A program made the position numbers and the translations under genes. Under the pieces are notes generated by a model. It was not told where the DNA came from, searched no databases, and was given only the letters and a program-made list of their open reading frames with translations. Shown here in pieces: positions 62,701 through 64,000 of a stretch of DNA of 64,000 nt. Source of the stretch: Nemopilema nomurai (taxonomy: Eukaryota; Cnidaria; Scyphozoa; Rhizostomeae; Rhizostomatidae); contig ML133493.1 of the NCBI GenBank assembly GCA_003864495.1, forward strand, positions 2,487,820-2,551,819. Reading direction: 5' to 3'. Numbering within the stretch: the first letter of the stretch is position 1; each line of letters opens with the position of its first letter.

Positions 62701-64000
62701 GAATAATGCCGATTTCTGCTGGATTTGTATCTTCAATATTGAAGTATTTTAATATATTCACGTTACAAATCAATTTACTAATTGTATTTTTGATAAAAAC
62801 TTAGTAAAATACATAAATACCACATTCAAGCTACATCTCTATGAAAAGCGATTGTTTGAGATTTTACTGCATGCATGAGATTCTACTGAGTTTCTTGCGT
62901 ATAAATAGAATACCACACCTCAATGAACTTCTCGTCCATGAAGTCCTTGCAGTAGCGACTGTGTGAATGAGGCATGTTGTGAGCGGGGTTGTTCCATAAG
63001 GGCAGCATTGTGCGCTGGTGTTGGCTTCCTTGCGAAAGAAACTTCGCACTTTTTGAGGACCATGAAATTTCAGGGACATTTGTATTTCGCGGTGGATTGT
63101 CATTATAAACCTCTTCCATTTGTTGTCGCAGACGCTTTTAAATAAACCAGAGTTGTGTTAGTAACAGTGAATTATTAATAGTCAATTAGGCTGCACGTAA
63201 AGATATTTCGACAAATTAAATCTTAAAGGGCATATTTTTGTTAAACCTTACACATGACCTGCTGAAACTAGCAACAGAGCAAGCAAAAAGATGATGCAAC
63301 GTAATATAGATTAATACAATAACACAAAATATTGATGGACATTAAGATACCAGTACATTAAAACTTCTTATGGTATGTAGCTTCAGTGTACCTCTCCCTC
63401 ACTGCAACCATTGCGCACAAGTTCCTGAATAACCAGTAAAGAGCCATGTGCCTTGTCCTCTTTAGTGAGAACAACTCCTTTTTCTCTGGTGCTGGATGTG
63501 TCTTCAAAGCCACGCTTTGCCTCTTCATACACTTGCTGTGGAAGAGTGTTTAAACATCAAACATGAGATGAACATACTTTTTCTTATAAAGTCTCACTTG
63601 CATAATTAAAGCTAAATGTTTACCTTAAATAAGATTAACTAGTATTTTCCAGAATGTCAAAATTGTCAGATCTAGACTAGAAAAAGATCACAAATAGTTT
63701 TGAGCTACAAAACTAGTAATGAAGTTCTAAAATTGTGGCTTTAGAATTTGGATTTTTGTTGCTTTTGAAAGCAACGAGTCATATTCAGCTTCAGGATAGG
63801 ATGTAAAATGGACCTTAATAAGTCTCCATCACAGTGCAATAAAGCTGAGAATTTGAGTTGCAAGCCAACTCAAAGTCAGTGCATTGAAATGTTACAATGA
63901 AGCATAATTTACCTAGCACAATTAACATGATGTACCATGACTTAGATGTTAAACTAACCAAATTAAACATGTCTCCTGTACATGCAATATCTTTGAAAAT
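31102..64000 (-). CDS. MTOR: mTOR (target of rapamycin) kinase, 60 exons, 5' partial
   Basis: Sixty coding exons from 63535-63392 down to 31117-31102 follow human MTOR from about residue 245 to the last residue, in order and in phase, with two exceptions noted below. The first exons lie beyond 64000. mTOR is the PI3K-related Ser/Thr kinase of TORC1 and TORC2 that controls growth in response to amino acids and growth factors, mainly at lysosome and plasma membrane. Blocks: N-terminal HEAT (E1-E12), middle HEAT (E13-E27), FAT (E28-E46), FRB (E47-E48), kinase (E49-E55), variable insert and FATC (E56-E60). Kinase motifs [19 protein letters not shown] and HIDFGDCFE are intact. One-base indels in E52 and E55 break the frame as given. 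The FAT linker is much shorter than in human. DMBX lies downstream on the opposite strand. Confidence 0.98.
36661..36692. repeat. (AAC)n microsatellite
   Basis: Runs of CAA/ACA triplets with minor interruptions, in the mTOR intron between E55 and E56. Confidence 0.85.
37002..41924 (-). CDS. MTOR: mTOR exons E49-E55: PI3K-like kinase domain, two frame breaks
   Basis: E49 41924-41750, E50 41351-41216, E51 40429-40282, E52 38887-38766, E53 38181-38099, E54 37693-37621, E55 37210-37002. Landmarks: [11 protein letters not shown] (ATP-site lysine), [40 protein letters not shown], the catalytic loop GLGDR/HPSN split over E53/E54 with Asp and Asn present, HIDFGDCFE, and [19 protein letters not shown]52 is one base short after EHALGNTN and E55 one base long after VLRE; the expected reading resumes on the other side of each, so the protein is readable except at two homopolymers. 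Confidence 0.93.
42227..42790 (-). CDS. MTOR: mTOR exons E47-E48: FRB (FKBP12-rapamycin binding) domain
   Basis: E47 42790-42608 and E48 42361-42227. The helix bundle is intact: [20 protein letters not shown] carries the Ser equivalent to human S2035, and [20 protein letters not shown] carries the Trp equivalent to W2101 and the following Tyr/Phe contacts. Conservation of these residues predicts rapamycin-FKBP12 binding. [15 protein letters not shown] lies between. Confidence 0.96.
43020..50810 (-). CDS. MTOR: mTOR exons E28-E46: FAT domain
   Basis: E28 50810-50668, E29 50486-50429, E30 50157-50050, E31 49511-49375, E32 49104-49026, E33 48697-48558, E34 47950-47850, E35 47528-47413, E36 47014-46937, E37 46442-46335, E38 46153-46028, E39 45622-45491, E40 45286-45162, E41 44878-44761, E42 44313-44194, E43 44009-43909, E44 43732-43636, E45 43438-43340, E46 43142-43020. 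Landmarks: [16 protein letters not shown] (E31), [13 protein letters not shown] (E33), [12 protein letters not shown] (E34), [13 protein letters not shown] (E35), [14 protein letters not shown] (E38), [16 protein letters not shown] (E43), [20 protein letters not shown] (E45), [16 protein letters not shown] (E46). The variable linker between YEAVLYYKH and YTVPAV is about 35 residues, far shorter than in human. Confidence 0.96.
44371..44481. repeat. 56-bp tandem duplication in an mTOR intron
   Basis: Two near-identical direct copies with period 56 (44371 and 44427), each containing ATGAGCAAAGGTTGAAGCAG, in the intron between E41 and E42, just upstream of E42 in gene direction 5' side. Confidence 0.9.
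51206..57646 (-). CDS. MTOR: mTOR exons E13-E27: middle HEAT repeats
   Basis: E13 57646-57524, E14 57137-57054, E15 56575-56483, E16 56155-56115, E17 55995-55902, E18 55531-55396, E19 55179-55040, E20 54705-54649, E21 54420-54367, E22 54099-54013, E23 53437-53348, E24 52998-52918, E25 52440-52328, E26 51991-51799, E27 51409-51206. Landmarks: [20 protein letters not shown] (E13), [17 protein letters not shown] (E18), [20 protein letters not shown] (E19), [10 protein letters not shown] (E24), [12 protein letters not shown] (E25), [20 protein letters not shown] (E26). The C-terminal part of E27 (Ser/Thr/Gln-rich) is poorly conserved. Confidence 0.95.
53617..53796. repeat. (GAAA)n purine-strand microsatellite, about 180 bp
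   Basis: Almost pure GAAA/AAAG units with short A-run variants, in the mTOR intron between E22 and E23. The open minus-strand frame over it (FFLSFF repeats) is an artefact of the repeat. Confidence 0.97.
54906..54928. repeat. (TA)n dinucleotide repeat
   Basis: Short TATATA tract interrupted once by TG, in the mTOR intron between E19 and E20. Confidence 0.8.
58152..63535 (-). CDS. MTOR: mTOR exons E1-E12: N-terminal HEAT repeats
   Basis: E1 63535-63392, E2 63134-62919, E3 62544-62432, E4 61951-61903, E5 61436-61294, E6 61069-60935, E7 60467-60400, E8 60056-59961, E9 59561-59478, E10 59315-59197, E11 58855-58744, E12 58357-58152. Landmarks: [12 protein letters not shown] (E1); the loop in E2 is diverged from human; [20 protein letters not shown] (E3); [20 protein letters not shown] (E5); [10 protein letters not shown] (E8); [17 protein letters not shown] (E10); [20 protein letters not shown] (E12). 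The HEAT solenoid contributes to dimerisation and Raptor binding in known structures. Confidence 0.95.
59855..59957. repeat. Three-copy 34/35-bp tandem repeat beside an mTOR splice donor
   Basis: Copies begin at 59855, 59889 and 59924 with CAGCTACAT(C/T)(A/C)TGGGAA; the first and third are nearly identical (GGGAAGCATGAATCTTTAAA). The array ends within a few bases of the E8 donor at 59960. Confidence 0.9.
60102..60133. repeat. 16-bp tandem duplication
   Basis: GTGGGATATTTCGTTG present twice in direct succession in the mTOR intron between E7 and E8. Confidence 0.85.

Noticed and set aside
1..64000. tRNA, rRNA, CRISPR array or bacterial operon
   Set aside because: No tRNA box B/cloverleaf, rRNA core sequence or spaced direct-repeat array was seen; gene structure is eukaryotic throughout.

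Overview
This is intron-rich, AT-rich animal DNA. The gene set (DMBX-class homeobox gene with OAR motif, complete mTOR FAT/kinase/FATC architecture, secreted DNase I, PAK1IP1) and a DDE transposase family that I associate with anthozoan genomes suggest a cnidarian, probably an anthozoan (coral or anemone). The species call is inference. Genes were assembled from exons by eye; splice phases were checked and agree across the junctions listed.

Layout. (1) 1-4.5 kb: two intact, convergent, spliced genes. On + is a 604-residue DDE transposase-like protein (20-3330); on - is a 207-residue protein made of the P2X7 C-terminal ballast-type domain without any channel part (4490-3524). Their stop codons are 193 bp apart. 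(2) 5.2-6.8 kb, -: first three exons of a PAK1IP1-like WD40 ribosome-biogenesis factor. The rest must lie left of the window, so the two-gene block appears to sit inside its third intron. Its first intron carries a roughly 460-bp MITE-like element. (3) 8.4-8.8 kb, -: a Pro/Tyr-rich CYSTM-type protein, probably with a 5' UTR exon near 10.7-10.9 kb. (4) 12.7-18.2 kb, +: nine-exon secreted DNase I with all catalytic residues and an unusual C-terminal extension of about 144 residues. (5) 18.2-23.0 kb: no recognisable gene. (6) 23.0-29.7 kb, +: three-exon DMBX homeobox gene (eh1-like motif, K50 homeodomain, OAR). (7) 31.1-64.0 kb, -: mTOR kinase; 60 coding exons are placed here, from the N-terminal HEAT repeats (about human residue 245) to the terminal FATC tryptophan. 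Its first exons lie right of the window.

The mTOR gene and the DMBX gene are tail-to-tail, 1.4 kb apart. mTOR is intact in every placed exon except two kinase exons, each with a one-base length change in a homopolymer (38810-38812 and 37070-37074); these look like assembly errors but need checking. The last FATC residues (CPFW) are encoded by a separate tiny exon 0.85 kb from the previous one. No tRNA, rRNA or CRISPR was found. The genes are not an operon; they are ordinary neighbouring eukaryotic genes, apart from the possible mobile two-gene unit at the left edge.
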